Part shown: positions 14,125 to 14,853 of the stretch, in pieces
How positions within the stretch are numbered: the first letter of the stretch is position 1
Layout of the letters: each line of letters begins with the position of its first letter
Made by a program: the position numbers and the translations under genes
The notes under the pieces: model-generated
What the model saw: only the letters and a program-made list of their open reading frames with translations
Database searches by the model: none
What the model was told of the DNA's origin: nothing
From: Acidobacteriota bacterium
GTDB taxonomy: Bacteria; Acidobacteriota; UBA890
Direction of reading: 5' to 3'
Length of the DNA: 14,853 nt
NCBI GenBank assembly: GCA_022563115.1
Contig: JADFNY010000037.1
Coordinates: 1 to 14,853 of the forward strand

Positions 14125-14853
14125 ATGTACGATCGGCGCCTGGCCATCGAATCCGTCACCCGCGTAGGCCCAGGCCAATTCGTTCTCGGCTTCGAGAGCC
14201 GAGAAATCGCGGCGCAATGCCGTCCCGGCCACTTCGTGATGATCTCTGTGGCGGAGTCAATCGATCCGCTGCTGCGCCGACCGATGGCGATCTACCGCGT
14301 GGTGCGCGACGATGCCGGCGCCGCCCGCGGCTTTACCTTACTGATCGAGGTCATCGGTCGCGGCACCGCGCTGCTCGAGCAGCAGAACCCCGGGGATCAC
14401 TTGGAAGTGCTCGGCCCGTTGGGGGTTCCGTTTGATCTGCCGGTCGCCGGCCAGGCGGGTGGCAAGCATCTCTTGGTCATGGGCGGGGTCGGCGCGGCGC
14501 CCTTTCCGTTCGTCGCCGAGGAGTTGCTGGAGGCGGGCCACCGTGTCCACGCCTTCGTCGGCGCCCGAACCGCCGCAGCTCTGCTGTGCGTCGACGACTT
14601 CCGCGAGCTCGGCATCCCGGTGGAAATCGCCACCGACGACGGCAGCGATGGTTTTCACGGCTTTGTCGTCGGCCCGTTGCAGGAGTACCTGCAATCTAAA
14701 GACTGCGCCGGCGCCGTTCTCTATGCCTGCGGGCCGGTGCCGATGATGCGAGCGGTGCACGACATCGCGGTGGCGAACGACCTGCCGCTGCAGGTCAGCT
14801 TCGAGGCGCCGATGGCCTGCCGCATCGGCGCTCGTCTGTCGTGGTGGGTCGGG
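14125..14853 (+). CDS. pyrK: Dihydroorotate dehydrogenase electron-transfer subunit PyrK, 5' part
   Basis: PyrK carries FAD and a [2Fe-2S] cluster and passes electrons from dihydroorotate dehydrogenase (PyrD, type 1B) to NAD+. The frame runs off the right edge. Visible features: P-G-H-F-V-M-I near 34-40, the FAD-binding R-R-P-M-A-I-Y at 51-57, a second flavin contact around I-G-R-G-T, the nucleotide-binding G-G-V-G-A-A-P-F at 120-127, and Y-A-C-G-P-V-P-M-M at 199-207. The cluster motif should read C-G-I-G-x-C-x-x-C. Here it reads C-R-I-G-A-R-L-S-W, with only the first cysteine left. The ATG at 14125 fits the family start and has GGAG three to four bases upstream. An in-frame ATG at 14080 would add 15 residues. 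pyrD is expected beyond the edge. Confidence 0.88.
   Translation, partial: MYDRRLAIESVTRVGPGQFVLGFESREIAAQCRPGHFVMISVAESIDPLLRRPMAIYRVVRDDAGAARGFTLLIEVIGRGTALLEQQNPGDHLEVLGPLGVPFDLPVAGQAGGKHLLVMGGVGAAPFPFVAEELLEAGHRVHAFVGARTAAALLCVDDFRELGIPVEIATDDGSDGFHGFVVGPLQEYLQSKDCAGAVLYACGPVPMMRAVHDIAVANDLPLQVSFEAPMACRIGARLSWWVG

Overview
The window is GC-rich DNA with dense, often overlapping genes preceded by recognisable Shine-Dalgarno sequences. It comes from a bacterium I cannot place with confidence. A PyrR-led pyr operon with an intrinsic terminator in its leader, a two-subunit-type dihydroorotate dehydrogenase gene (pyrK) and a remnant lipoprotein signal peptide would fit an actinobacterium or a deltaproteobacterium-like lineage. 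Nothing in the window decides between them. The right edge may be a contig end, because several substitutions cluster in the last ~35 bases.

Region 1 (1-5524, + strand) is the downstream part of a type I restriction-modification locus: the 3' end of hsdS, then a DarT/DarG toxin-antitoxin pair (DNA ADP-ribosyltransferase plus macrodomain antitoxin), then a complete hsdR. The toxin pair sits between the specificity and restriction genes in the same orientation. The 101-bp darG-hsdR gap holds three copies of a TTTGCTA element arranged as alternative inverted repeats.

Region 2 (5586-7102, + strand) is a second toxin-antitoxin module. It has its own promoter, a repeated GTTAAC operator-like sequence, a RelE/HigB-type toxin, and an unusually large HigA-type antitoxin that fuses an Xre helix-turn-helix to an ImmA/IrrE-type HEXXH metallopeptidase domain. 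A 338-bp stretch with no convincing gene follows.

Region 3 (7341-10403, + strand) is a set of accessory or worn genes. A selenium-binding-protein-like (SBP56/SELENBP1-type) gene is cut off from its lipoprotein signal peptide by one in-frame TGA. A 32-codon remnant of a gamma-glutamylcyclotransferase gene overlaps a PLP-dependent cysteine-synthase-family gene. A MazEF module follows, with a clear palindromic operator over its promoter.

Region 4 (10429-14853) is chromosomal pyrimidine biosynthesis. pyrR-pyrB-pyrC-pyrE run on the minus strand with overlapping start and stop codons. They are driven by a strong TTGACA-N17-TACGCT promoter, and the leader carries an intrinsic terminator, a partial PyrR-binding-like motif and a leader ORF that runs through the terminator into pyrR. 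pyrK diverges from them on the plus strand and is cut by the window edge. Together these genes supply carbamoyl-aspartate formation (PyrB), ring closure (PyrC), electron transfer for dihydroorotate oxidation (PyrK), ribosylation of orotate (PyrE) and feedback control (PyrR). Regions 1-3 look like a defence and toxin-antitoxin island next to this housekeeping cluster.
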